Assembly: GCA_030604195.1 (NCBI GenBank)
Contig: JAUVWI010000005.1
Span: 19,015-83,014 of the forward strand
Reading direction: 5' to 3'
Length of the DNA: 64,000 nucleotides
Origin: Spirochaetales bacterium
GTDB lineage: Bacteria; Spirochaetota; Spirochaetia; SZUA-6; DRHE01
Within the stretch, counting starts at the first letter, position 1. Every line of letters begins with the position of its first letter. The notes beneath the pieces are model-generated. The model had not been told where the DNA came from. It saw only the letters and a list, made by a program, of their open reading frames with translations, and searched no databases. Below, in pieces: positions 33,715 to 42,298 of this stretch. A program made the position numbers and the translations under genes.

Positions 33715-33751
33715 AGCTGTGGAACTTAAATAGAAAATTACGTTTTTTACT

Positions 33752-34987
33752 TTATTGCTGAAGTTTCTGATAACAGGCTTCAAGCCAGGGCTGTATTTGC
33801 GTATAGTAGTGATCCATAGCCAGGAGAAAGGTCAGGAAAGCTTCCCTGTATTTTTTCTGGAAGTAGAGAGACTGGGCCAGGTAGAAATGGGTGCGCGCCT
33901 CAATGTCGCCTGAGCGCCGGATACTTAAGAATTTATTAAAGAGCGCCTCTGCCTGTAAAAAATTACCTTGAAGCATTTGTTCCTGAAGAATACCTTTAAG
34001 AGCGTATCCCTCGCCGCCGTTATTTTCTCCCTGATCAGCTTCCAGGATCTCAAGCTGAATTTCAGGTGAAACACTTTCCGAAAAGCCGGTAAATATTCCG
34101 GCAATAGCCTTGTTGGTAGCCGGCTTCAAAGATTCGATCTGTTCCGGCAGCAGGAAGGGAAGGGAGGAAGTCAGCTCTCCCCCCTGCTCGACACCCGAGT
34201 CGATCAGAAGATAGGGCAGAGGAAGGGGTCTCGATTGGGAGGATGAGGCAGGCAGTCCCGTGCGGCTGGAGCCTATAGGAATCTTTACCGGCAGCCGGGT
34301 GGAGTTCTCTCCCCATATCAAGACCACTTTGCCAAGTTTAAAGAGATCACCATCAATAACTGTATAATAATAATCGACTCCGGGAATGGGTAAATCCCGG
34401 TATTGATTTGAGTTCCTGTCAAGTGTTGCAGGAGAGGAAGCCCGTAATAGATCTTCTGAGTTCCGTACCGGTAGAGTGGAGCGAAACAACAGGAGCTGCC
34501 GCTCCGGCTTTGAGGATTCAAAATTCACAATTATTGCCTCGCCCTGTACAAAAGCTGTGATGTTTGTAACTGAGGCGGCAAGATCTTCCTCTTTACCGGC
34601 CATGGATACACCTACCGGTAGGGAGGTCTTGTTGCGAAAGGGAATAAAGAGCCGGTAAAGATTGCCTTCCTGGTCTTCCAACAGTACCGCATAATAATAT
34701 TTGCTTGTATCCGGCGGCAGGTCTATATAGTAGTCCTGGTCAGGAGCCAGACGTGCTATAAATTCAGATTGGCTGAAGTTTGCTTCGCTGATTTCCTCGA
34801 TATGACGATAAACCTGCTTATAGTTCTTTATGTCAGAGGAGCTTTTCCAGGTCAGCTTTATGCTGGATCCTTCGGTCGTAGCCTTAAGGCGGGAAACAAA
34901 GGGGGCAAAAACCTTTGTTTTCTCTTCGGCGCTCAATCCAGGGAGCAGAGTCAGGATCAGGAAAAAACTAAATAAAATTCTTTTCAT
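33752..34987 (-). CDS. Exported FnIII-like/TPR hypothetical protein
   Basis: 411 residues: a signal peptide cut near Leu-Ser-Ala-Glu, an immunoglobulin/fibronectin III-like region at about 30-120 (Lys-Leu-Thr-Trp-Lys-Ser-Ser, Tyr-Tyr-Tyr-Ala-Val), a second similar region at about 150-230, a Pro/Ser-rich linker and a C-terminal helical ~100 residues with TPR-like pairs. No lipobox. It lies alone on the minus strand between two plus-strand operons. I know no function; a periplasmic scaffold is the plain reading. Confidence 0.6.
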   Translation of the reverse strand: MKRILFSFFLILTLLPGLSAEEKTKVFAPFVSRLKATTEGSSIKLTWKSSSDIKNYKQVYRHIEEISEANFSQSEFIARLAPDQDYYIDLPPDTSKYYYAVLLEDQEGNLYRLFIPFRNKTSLPVGVSMAGKEEDLAASVTNITAFVQGEAIIVNFESSKPERQLLLFRSTLPVRNSEDLLRASSPATLDRNSNQYRDLPIPGVDYYYTVIDGDLFKLGKVVLIWGENSTRLPVKIPIGSSRTGLPASSSQSRPLPLPYLLIDSGVEQGGELTSSLPFLLPEQIESLKPATNKAIAGIFTGFSESVSPEIQLEILEADQGENNGGEGYALKGILQEQMLQGNFLQAEALFNKFLSIRRSGDIEARTHFYLAQSLYFQKKYREAFLTFLLAMDHYYTQIQPWLEACYQKLQQ

Positions 34988-35057
34988 ACATATATTCTAA
35001 TCGGCTGTATTAACATTATGCTTGAAAAAAGGAAATTTACCACCCTTTGAATATCAA

Positions 35058-35086
35058 TTGACACAGGATATCCAAATCCTTAAACT
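35058..35086 (+). promoter_or_regulatory. Possible promoter of the Cas2-like gene
   Basis: A consensus TTGACA (35058-35063) is followed after 17 bases by a weaker TAAACT (35081-35086). The ATG at 35097 is ten bases further on, which would give an almost leaderless message. It lies inside the longer reading frame that begins at TTG 35022, so only one of the two interpretations can be the main one. Confidence 0.4.
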
Positions 35087-35096
35087 AAAGCAAGAT

Positions 35097-35369
35097 ATGT
35101 TTGTAGCGGTTTCCTGTGACCTGGCCAGTAATGATCACCGGGATGCGGTTTATCAAATCTTTAGCCAGTATGGATTAAAACAGATTATGACCAATCTCTT
35201 TGAATCTACATCGATCAGCGAGAAGGTTCTATCCAGGTTAAAGAGGGATATTGACAGGATCACCGATTCTTATGATGGTTTCCGCTTTTATCAATATCCT
35301 GTGGAAGATACCCTGGTTATTACTTCGCTAAAAGAAAAGAAGTGGCGTAAATTAACCATCAGGGTGTAG
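35097..35369 (+). CDS. Orphan Cas2/VapD-like ferredoxin-fold protein
   Basis: 90 residues from ATG 35097, the typical Cas2 size. The pattern matches Cas2: beta-1 Met-Phe-Val-Ala-Val-Ser-Cys-Asp-Leu with an Asp, then His-Arg-Asp-Ala-Val-Tyr-Gln-Ile-Phe, Tyr-Gly-Leu-Lys-Gln-Ile-Met, Asn-Leu-Phe-Glu, a Lys/Arg-rich helix, Phe-Arg-Phe-Tyr-Gln-Tyr and a final Leu-Val-Ile-Thr strand. No cas1 or CRISPR array is in the window, so a role in adaptation is unlikely; VapD-type nucleases share this fold. A TTG at 35022 would add 25 residues. It lies 26 bases before prfB. Confidence 0.6.
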   Translation: MFVAVSCDLASNDHRDAVYQIFSQYGLKQIMTNLFESTSISEKVLSRLKRDIDRITDSYDGFRFYQYPVEDTLVITSLKEKKWRKLTIRV

Positions 35370-35394
35370 CCGGTTTCAAAGGGGGAATAAATAA

Positions 35395-36499
35395 TTGCTC
35401 GTTGAACTTCAAGATCGTTTAGAATCTCTTGGCAAGGTAATTGAAGATGCCTGGAGGCATCTTTGACCCGGAGAAGATAAAAAAGAATATTGCCCTGCTG
35501 GAGGAAAAAACCTTAAAGCCTGATTTCTGGCAGGATCGCAAAAAGGCTGAAGAGGTCCTGACCCGGCTTAAAAAATATCGCAGCCGCCTGGAGCCCTGGA
35601 GCCGGCTGAGCAGTGAATCCAGCGAATTAAATGATCTTTTTGAACTGGCCTTAGAGGAAAATGATGAATCCCTGGAAGCTGAAATAACCGGCAACCTGAT
35701 CAAACTGGAAGAGCGATATTCCGAATTAAACCTTCTGGAAGTGCTGGGAAGGGAGAGTGATTCCTGCTCCGCTTTTCTAACCATTCATTCCGGAGCGGGA
35801 GGCACTGAAGCCTGTGACTGGGTGAGTATGCTGCTGCGCATGTATAGCCGCTGGGCGGATCAACATGGTCATAAAACAGAAATTGTTGATCTTCTGGAAG
35901 CGGAGGGGGGAATTAAATCGGTCACCGCTGAAGTGACGGGGGAGTATGCCTATGGCTACCTCAAGGCTGAAATAGGTATTCACCGGCTGGTGCGTATCTC
36001 TCCCTTTGATTCGAGCAGCAGACGCCATACATCTTTTGCCTCTGTGTTCTGTTCACCGGTGATTGATGAAACCATTGAGGTGGAGATCAAGACGGACGAC
36101 CTGAGAATTGATACCTACCGTGCTGCAGGAGCCGGGGGTCAGCATGTTAATAAAACTGACTCGGCAGTGCGCATAACTCATTTTCCCAGCGGGATTGTGG
36201 TACAGTGCCAGAATGAGAGGAGTCAGTTCCAGAATAAGACTCGAGCCATGAAAATCCTGCGCTCCCGTTTGTATGAGTACTACCTGGAGCAGCGGGAGAG
36301 CGAAAGGGCTGAGCGTGAAAAGGAAAAGAAGGAGATATCCTGGGGTAATCAGATACGCTCTTATGTATTTCAGCCCTATACTATGGTTAAGGATCATCGA
36401 ACAAACTATGAAACAGGTAATATCCAGGCGGTGATGGACGGCGCACTGGATCCCTTTATGCAGGAATACCTGAAACAGGCGCAGACAGGTAGGAAATAA
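35395..36499 (+). CDS. prfB: Peptide chain release factor 2, with programmed +1 frameshift
   Basis: RF2 terminates translation at UGA and UAA. The gene starts at TTG 35395, nine bases after a GGGGG ribosome site, and runs 23 codons in the first frame to TGA at 35464-35466. A +1 shift at CTT-TGA-C then continues to 36499 and yields ~367 residues, the normal length. The GGQ motif is present (Ala-Gly-Ala-Gly-Gly-Gln-His-Val-Asn-Lys-Thr-Asp-Ser), and the codon-recognition region precedes it. The ATG at 35441 in the downstream frame is not a true start. The stop overlaps the next gene's ATG by one base. Confidence 0.94.
35452..35467 (+). promoter_or_regulatory. prfB programmed +1 frameshift signal
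   Basis: TGGAGG (an internal Shine-Dalgarno) is followed three bases later by the slippery CTT and in-frame TGA then C. The order and spacing are the same as in E. coli prfB. Low RF2 favours slippage to the +1 frame, giving autoregulation. Confidence 0.93.
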
Positions 36500-36867
36500 T
36501 GGCTATCAATATAATGATCGTTGATGATCTGGCGTTCATCAAATTACTGCTTAAAGATCTTATTGAGAAGGCGGGGTTTCGGGTTATCGGAGAAGCATCT
36601 GACGGGGAAGAAGCAATAGACATGTACCAGGAGAAAAAACCTGATCTGGTGCTCCTGGATATTACCATGCCGAAAATGGACGGTATAACGGCTTTGAAAA
36701 AAATCCTGGCTTTGGACCCCGGCGCTAAAGTAATTATGTGTTCCGCTCTTGGACAACAGCGCCTGATAGTACAGGCTATCCAGCTTGGGGCGAAAGATTT
36801 TATTGTCAAACCCTTCCGCCCGGAGCGGGTGATTTCTTCAATAAAAAAGGCCCTTGATATTGAATAA
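36499..36867 (+). CDS. Single-domain response regulator (CheY-like)
   Basis: 122 residues, receiver domain only. The acidic pocket (Val-Asp-Asp near 8-10), the phosphoacceptor Asp near 54 (Leu-Leu-Asp-Ile-Thr-Met-Pro), the switch Cys-Ser-Ala and the Lys of Val-Lys-Pro-Phe are all present. The middle of the sequence (Gly-Ala-Lys-Asp-Phe-Ile-Val-Lys-Pro-Phe) is close to chemotaxis-type CheY. No kinase or che genes are adjacent. The gene is coupled to prfB upstream and to the PEGA gene downstream by one-base overlaps. Confidence 0.9.
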   Translation: MAINIMIVDDLAFIKLLLKDLIEKAGFRVIGEASDGEEAIDMYQEKKPDLVLLDITMPKMDGITALKKILALDPGAKVIMCSALGQQRLIVQAIQLGAKDFIVKPFRPERVISSIKKALDIE

Positions 36868-38306
36868 TGAAATATTATTTCTATCTTATCCTGGCAATTA
36901 CATTAAGCAGTCAGGCTGCTGCTTTGTATTCGGGAGATGCTTCACGTTTTTCCCCGCCTGTTGATGATCGGGAGAACTGGTCAATAGGTATCTGCTCTCT
37001 AAAAGTTAACGATGTAACACCTGCCAACAGTTATCTGAGTCACAGTGTGCCCCTGCAATTTAAAAAGGAGCTGCAGAGTATCTGTAGCCATTATTTTCTT
37101 GAAGCTGAAAAAACAGGATACCGTGAATCGCTTTTAAAAAAGGAAAGGCGAAAACAGAGCGATAATCTGGCTAAGTACCGTACTGAGCGGGATGAGTTGC
37201 TTTTTAACCAGTCTGCAGACCCAACCCTGGATGCGAAGATCGAAGAGACTATTGACTACCTTAATTACCTGCGTGATCTGGAGCTATCGGACATTGAGCT
37301 TGTTGATCAAAAAGAGATTGAATTTAAGAGCGGTCAGGAGGAGGGGCAGCTGCTGCTGCCCCCTCTTTATTCTCCATTACGCTATGCCCGCCAGCAGGAA
37401 GTGGAGCTGTTGATCTGGGGCACTCTGGAAGAGTATCAGGACTACATCTATTTTGAGATTTTTGCCCTGTCCCCTCATCTGGGTAAAGAGGTATTTACCT
37501 ATCGTAACGCGGTGCAGCCTGAGGAAATTTCTTATCTTTTATCTGACATTAATCAAGAGCTTGCCGTGATTGTGCTTGGCAGTGAAAGTGTATCTATAAC
37601 TGTCCATCCGGAACCTGTGGAAAGCGAAATATACCTTGACAACGCTTTCGTGGGCAGCGGAGTTACTGCACTGAAGTTCCTGCTTCCCGGGGAAAAAACC
37701 CTGCGAGTCTCATGTCAGGGTTATCTGGAGGAACACAGGCGCATAGAACTTGTTCCGGGAGAGCATTACGATCTGTGGATATCTTTAACCGCTGGTGATA
37801 TGGAATATCTGTCTTTAAGCTCAAAACCGCAGGGAGCCTCGGTATATCACGGTTCACAGTGGCTGGGCCGCACACCTCTTGAAATACCAATGCCGGCCCC
37901 TGTAGTCAGCTCAAGGTTGCTGCTGCGCAAGGAGGGGTATAGTGATTATCCCTTTTATCTGGATAGTTCTTTAACAGGTAATATTGACCTGACTTTGAAG
38001 AGCAATATTCTGGAGGAGAGTGTTGTTCAAACAAAAAAAAGAGATCAATTCTACAGCGCCTTTGGTATTTGGGCTTTAACAGTGCCGCTGCCCCTTTTTC
38101 TGTACAGCATAACCGCTGATTATGCTTTTGCTTATCAGGATGCGGCGGTTTCAGGTAATCTTTCTGAAGCAAGCCGGCTGCAAAGCACAGGCGAGATGTT
38201 TTACTATTCCTATCTGGGTGCGTTTCTTATAAGCGGTTCACTTTTTCTTAAAATGATGTTTAATCTTTTTGATTATATCAGCTCGGCGGATAGAAAAGCC
38301 GGATAG
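36867..38306 (+). CDS. Exported PEGA-domain protein
   Basis: 479 residues: a signal peptide (cut near Ala-Ala-Ala), a ~230-residue unknown region with a Lys/Arg/Glu-rich helix (about 90-140), then two PEGA beta-domains at about 240-300 and 310-375. A final region has two hydrophobic segments (about 392-412 and 445-465). PEGA domains occur in surface or envelope proteins of spirochaetes, and function is unknown. It starts one base into the preceding stop codon. Confidence 0.78.
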   Translation: MKYYFYLILAITLSSQAAALYSGDASRFSPPVDDRENWSIGICSLKVNDVTPANSYLSHSVPLQFKKELQSICSHYFLEAEKTGYRESLLKKERRKQSDNLAKYRTERDELLFNQSADPTLDAKIEETIDYLNYLRDLELSDIELVDQKEIEFKSGQEEGQLLLPPLYSPLRYARQQEVELLIWGTLEEYQDYIYFEIFALSPHLGKEVFTYRNAVQPEEISYLLSDINQELAVIVLGSESVSITVHPEPVESEIYLDNAFVGSGVTALKFLLPGEKTLRVSCQGYLEEHRRIELVPGEHYDLWISLTAGDMEYLSLSSKPQGASVYHGSQWLGRTPLEIPMPAPVVSSRLLLRKEGYSDYPFYLDSSLTGNIDLTLKSNILEESVVQTKKRDQFYSAFGIWALTVPLPLFLYSITADYAFAYQDAAVSGNLSEASRLQSTGEMFYYSYLGAFLISGSLFLKMMFNLFDYISSADRKAG

Positions 38307-38321
38307 CTGGAGGTTAGGAAC

Positions 38322-39203
38322 ATGGTAAAGAAAGGGGGGCTGGCTTCCCGGCTCAAGAATCTATTCAGGAACAGGAGCGGCGATCAGCTCTTTTTTGAAA
38401 ATATGGAAGAGGCTCTGATCGAGGGAGATCTGGGGCCCCTGACGGCTGCTGAAATAATTACTGACCTTAAGACCGGGGTTGCAAAGAATAATCTGAAAAG
38501 CAACGAAGAGATATTTAATGAGTTAAAAAGTATTCTACACAATTCGATTATGGTAAATACACTCCTTCCGGAAAGCGGTAAGCTTAATATATACCTGGTA
38601 ATGGGAGTAAATGGAGTTGGTAAAACAACAACCATAGCCAAACTTGCAGCCTACTTTCGCAGGAGCGCCGGCAGCGAGAAAATACTTTTAAGCGCCGGCG
38701 ATACCTTCAGGGCAGCGGCGGTTGAGCAGTTGAGTCACTGGGGGCGGGAGTTGGGTCTGCAGGTTATAAAGCAGTCTTCGGGAGCTGATCCCGGCGCGGT
38801 TATATTTGACACAATTTCCAGCGCTCAAGCACAGGGGGGAGAAGTAATTCTGGCAGACACGGCCGGCCGTCTGCACAACAAGGTTCATCTGGTAAGGGAA
38901 CTGGCTAAAATCGATAAAATTATCTGCGCCAGGCTTAAGTCTGGTGTTTACCGCAAGGTCCTGATTATCGACGCCACAACCGGACAGAATGCTTTAAGAC
39001 AGGCCGAGGCCTTTAAGGAGGCAATTGGTGTAGATTCCGCCATATTAACCAAGTATGACTCCACTGCCAAAGGCGGAATAGTAATCCCTGTCTGCCGCAC
39101 CTGTCAAATTCCCTTCTCTTTTCTTTGTACAGGCGAGGGACTTAACGATATCACGCCATTTAATAAAGAGAGCTATCTGGATTCTTTGATAGAAGTTTCA
39201 TGA
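38322..39203 (+). CDS. ftsY: Signal recognition particle receptor FtsY
   Basis: An SRP-family GTPase that docks ribosome-SRP complexes at the membrane. 293 residues: the compact NG form without the long acidic A domain. G1 is Gly-Val-Asn-Gly-Val-Gly-Lys-Thr-Thr-Thr, followed by Asp-Thr-Phe-Arg-Ala-Ala-Ala-Val-Glu-Gln-Leu, Asp-Thr-Ala-Gly-Arg and Thr-Lys-Tyr-Asp-Ser-Thr-Ala-Lys-Gly-Gly. The usual Thr-Lys-Leu-Asp-Gly is Thr-Lys-Tyr-Asp-Ser here. It overlaps the next gene by four bases. Confidence 0.93.
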   Translation: MVKKGGLASRLKNLFRNRSGDQLFFENMEEALIEGDLGPLTAAEIITDLKTGVAKNNLKSNEEIFNELKSILHNSIMVNTLLPESGKLNIYLVMGVNGVGKTTTIAKLAAYFRRSAGSEKILLSAGDTFRAAAVEQLSHWGRELGLQVIKQSSGADPGAVIFDTISSAQAQGGEVILADTAGRLHNKVHLVRELAKIDKIICARLKSGVYRKVLIIDATTGQNALRQAEAFKEAIGVDSAILTKYDSTAKGGIVIPVCRTCQIPFSFLCTGEGLNDITPFNKESYLDSLIEVS

Positions 39204-40294
39204 AACGGGCAATTCCTTTACTCTATATTCTCTTAACTGTGGTGGCGCCTGCTGAAGAGCGTTTTTTCCGTTCCAACCATATAGGCATGGCCCTGCAGGA
39301 GATAGCCTGGTACCAGAGGGATGAGCATCTCTATATATTAGAGGTCAGGAAAGAAGAGGTAAATGAAGGCTTTAAGGAAATCAGAAGGCTTGTACATTCA
39401 GGAGAAGAGGCGAAGAGATGGGAACTATTATTGGATGTGCGGGGCAGAGTCCGTGAAGAGAGGAGCTATGAAAAAGGGCGCTTGAGTGATTTTCGGCTTA
39501 TGGATGAGCTGGGCAGGGTGATGCTTGAAGAGAACTATGATCATGATAAAGTAAAAAACCGGGTGCTTTTTTACTATTCCAGCGCCGGTTTGAGCAGGGT
39601 TGAATATTTCAATGAAGAGGGCAATCTGCTTTATGAGGATCGTTACCGGCTCGGAGCTTTCGGGGAATTACTGGAGGTTAAAAGAGTAGAGCCTGAGATA
39701 CCTGCCGTATTGTTTTCCCTGACCCTGGTTCACGCACAGGGGGTGACATATGAGGAACGCCGAAAAGATAGAGAAAGAAGCTATATTTCCCGTTATAACA
39801 GTGACGGCGAACTCTTCTGCTACCAGGTATGGAAAGATGATGAGCTGGAGAAGTCGCTTTCTGTAATAGATAATGAGCGCTATTCTGAAGAGACTGATTA
39901 TCTTAACAATAAAAAGTATTTAAGGCATTATGATGACAGCGGCAGGCTGGTATTGGAAGAAGCTGAGTATGCCGGCGAGATAGTTGAGCGGGTGGAGCTT
40001 TTTTGGGATGATAAAGATCATCTGCTGCAAAAAATCAGGCGTGGTAATATGGGAATTGAAGAATGGAATTACCGGTACAGCAACAGCGGAGAACTGCAGA
40101 GTGAGGATTATTGGCTCAGGGGAACCCTGGTCAGAAAGGTGGAGTATCTGGATGAAGAGCGGCGGCTGGAGGAATTATTCAGAGATAATGAGCTCTTTAT
40201 GAAGATCTATTATACTTGCGGAATAAAGGAGAAAGAGCAGGTGTTAAGAGAGGGCGAGGTAATTCGTGAACGGTTGTATGGGGGCGGGGATTGA
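39200..40294 (+). CDS. Exported hypothetical protein with MORN/YD-like repeats
   Basis: 364 residues with a short signal peptide (to about Ala-Pro-Ala). The mature protein is built from ~20-residue units of the type Tyr-x-x-x-Gly-x-Leu or Tyr-Asp-Asp-Ser-Gly-Arg-Leu-Val-Leu-Glu-Glu with alternating charged strands, as in YwqK/MORN-like or RHS-like beta repeats. It is extremely rich in Glu, Arg and Tyr. It sits between ftsY and lolC, and its stop overlaps the lolC TTG start. A link to lipoprotein sorting is possible from context only. Confidence 0.6.
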   Translation: MKRAIPLLYILLTVVAPAEERFFRSNHIGMALQEIAWYQRDEHLYILEVRKEEVNEGFKEIRRLVHSGEEAKRWELLLDVRGRVREERSYEKGRLSDFRLMDELGRVMLEENYDHDKVKNRVLFYYSSAGLSRVEYFNEEGNLLYEDRYRLGAFGELLEVKRVEPEIPAVLFSLTLVHAQGVTYEERRKDRERSYISRYNSDGELFCYQVWKDDELEKSLSVIDNERYSEETDYLNNKKYLRHYDDSGRLVLEEAEYAGEIVERVELFWDDKDHLLQKIRRGNMGIEEWNYRYSNSGELQSEDYWLRGTLVRKVEYLDEERRLEELFRDNELFMKIYYTCGIKEKEQVLREGEVIRERLYGGGD

Positions 40295-41604
40295 AACTCA
40301 GGTTTGTCCTTTTTATGGGCTTAAGGTATTTCAAAGCCAAAAGGAAAAGCAGTGGTCTGGCCTCATCCCTGCTCTCTATGATCGGCGTTGGTGTGGGAGT
40401 AATGGCTTTGACTGCCGTGTTAGGGGTGATGAATGGTTTTCAGCTTGGCTTTATTGAAAGCATTCTGGAAGTAAGTTCCTATCATCTGCAGATTACGGCG
40501 GGGCAAGGTGTAAAAGAAGAGAAATTTGCAGAGCTGGAAAATCTAAGAGCTATTCAGTCGGTAATTTCTTTTACCGAGAGTCAGGCTATTGCCGAGGGCA
40601 AGTATGTGCGGCAGCGGGGCTGCCGGGTGCGGGGGCTGCCGGTTGATATTCTGAGACGTGATCCCGGTTTCCGGAATTCCCTGGAAATAACAGCCGGTGT
40701 TTTTGATCTCCGCCCTGCTAATTCCATAGTTATCGGAGTGGAGCTGGCCAGGCACCTGGGACTGGCTGTGGGCGAGGAAATCGTTTTGACTGCGCTTGCC
40801 GGTGATTCTTTAGGCAAACTGGCGCCAACCAAAGAAAGATTTACCATAAGTGCTCTTTTTCGCAGCGGCTACTATGAATATGACCTGGGCCTGGTCTTTG
40901 TAGCCAACGAGACAGCGATAAATTATTTCTGGCCGGAAAAACGACCTCCACTGACCCTGGGAATTAAACTGGAAAACCGTTTTCATCTGAAAGAGGCTGA
41001 GGAGGAAATAGCTGCTGCTCTGAGAGAAGCTCCGGGCTCCTGGTATAAACTGGTAATCTGGCGTGATTATAACCGGGCTTTTTTCAGCGCTCTGCGCATG
41101 GAAAAGATTATAATGATGCTGCTTATCGGCTTGATTTTTATCGTGGTGGGTTTCAATATCTATCACACCCTGAGGAGGACTGTGCGTGAGCGATATGAAG
41201 AGATAGCCCTGTTAAAGGCTATCGGCGCTCCCGGGTCCGCTATTCAATACATCTTCATCCTCGATGGTTTCCTGATAGGCTGCCTTGGCGCCGGAGTGGG
41301 TATGGCCATGGGGCTGTTGATAACCGGCAATATAAACGAGGTATTCGGAATTGTGGAGACTCTGATAAATCTTGTTCTTGGGGTAATGGAGTTTTTATTC
41401 GCAACGCTTTCTACTCGGGGAATGAGAGAATTTTCCATTTTTTCTCCCGCATATTTTTATCTTATTGAGGTGCCGAGCAAAGTGCTGTTACCTGAGGCTT
41501 TACTGATCCTGCTTTTGGGATTATTATCCGCCACTATGGCTGCTTATTTTGCCTCACAAAGAGTGGCAGAGATTAAACCTGTTCAAATATTACAGTATGA
41601 GTAG
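40291..41604 (+). CDS. lolC: Lipoprotein-releasing ABC permease LolC/LolE-type (first)
   Basis: 437 residues: one N-terminal membrane span (about 24-46), a large periplasmic domain, then three C-terminal spans, the four-span LolC/E (MacB/FtsX) topology. The N-terminal Gly-Leu-Arg-Tyr-Phe-Lys-Ala-Lys-Arg and the post-span Gly-Val-Met-Asn-Gly-Phe-Gln are typical. With the next two genes it would extract lipoproteins from the inner membrane for transfer to the outer membrane. The start is TTG, overlapping the previous stop (TTGA), with a GGGGCGGGG ribosome site. Confidence 0.86.
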   Translation: MKLRFVLFMGLRYFKAKRKSSGLASSLLSMIGVGVGVMALTAVLGVMNGFQLGFIESILEVSSYHLQITAGQGVKEEKFAELENLRAIQSVISFTESQAIAEGKYVRQRGCRVRGLPVDILRRDPGFRNSLEITAGVFDLRPANSIVIGVELARHLGLAVGEEIVLTALAGDSLGKLAPTKERFTISALFRSGYYEYDLGLVFVANETAINYFWPEKRPPLTLGIKLENRFHLKEAEEEIAAALREAPGSWYKLVIWRDYNRAFFSALRMEKIIMMLLIGLIFIVVGFNIYHTLRRTVRERYEEIALLKAIGAPGSAIQYIFILDGFLIGCLGAGVGMAMGLLITGNINEVFGIVETLINLVLGVMEFLFATLSTRGMREFSIFSPAYFYLIEVPSKVLLPEALLILLLGLLSATMAAYFASQRVAEIKPVQILQYE

Positions 41605-41623
41605 CAAGGGGTTTTAAGATTAG

Positions 41624-42298
41624 ATGAATATTATAGAAGTGGTTTCACTTTCCAAAACTTATAGAACCGGATCCGAAGAGGTGGATGTCCTGCAGGAACT
41701 TAACCTGACTCTGGAACAGGGGGAAACCACGGTTATTACCGGGGAGAGCGGTTCAGGCAAGACTACCCTGCTTAATCTGATCGGCGGCCTGGACAATGCG
41801 ACTTCAGGCAACATTTTTTTTAACGAGAGCGATATTGTAGGGCAGAGTGAGGCTGAGCTTACCCGCTATCGCAGCAGCAGTTTGGGTTTTATCTTTCAAT
41901 TTCACTATTTGTTAAAAGATTTTACGGCTCTGGAAAATGTAATGCTGCCGGGCCTGATCGAGGGCTTAAGCTTAAGAGTTGCGGGAGATAGAGCTGAAGA
42001 TCTGCTCGATAGAGTGGACCTGCTTAAAAGAAAAGCTCACTACCCGGTTGAGCTCTCCGGCGGCGAGCGTCAGCGAATTGCAGTTGCCCGTTCCCTGATG
42101 AATGATCCCGTGCTTATCCTGGCCGATGAACCTACCGGAAATCTAGATGAAAAAAACTCTGATCAGGTTAAAAAAATATTATTTGAGCTGGTCTGTGAAT
42201 ATAAAAAAACCATGCTGATGGTAACCCACGATAATGAACTGGCAGCCATGTGTGATTACCATTTTTGTTTAGAGCATGGAAGATTGAAGAGAAAATGA
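41624..42298 (+). CDS. lolD: Lipoprotein-releasing ABC ATPase LolD
   Basis: 224 residues. Walker A Gly-Glu-Ser-Gly-Ser-Gly-Lys-Thr-Thr, Q-loop in Ile-Phe-Gln-Phe-His-Tyr-Leu-Leu, signature Leu-Ser-Gly-Gly-Glu-Arg-Gln-Arg and Walker B Leu-Ala-Asp-Glu-Pro-Thr-Gly-Asn are characteristic of the MacB/LolD group. It lies between the two permease genes and overlaps the second by four bases. Confidence 0.92.
   Translation: MNIIEVVSLSKTYRTGSEEVDVLQELNLTLEQGETTVITGESGSGKTTLLNLIGGLDNATSGNIFFNESDIVGQSEAELTRYRSSSLGFIFQFHYLLKDFTALENVMLPGLIEGLSLRVAGDRAEDLLDRVDLLKRKAHYPVELSGGERQRIAVARSLMNDPVLILADEPTGNLDEKNSDQVKKILFELVCEYKKTMLMVTHDNELAAMCDYHFCLEHGRLKRK

Noticed and set aside
35022..35096. TTG at 35022 as the start of the Cas2-like gene
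   Set aside because: It adds 25 residues before the typical Cas2 first strand, has no ribosome site and contains a TTGACA promoter-like box; kept only as an alternative.
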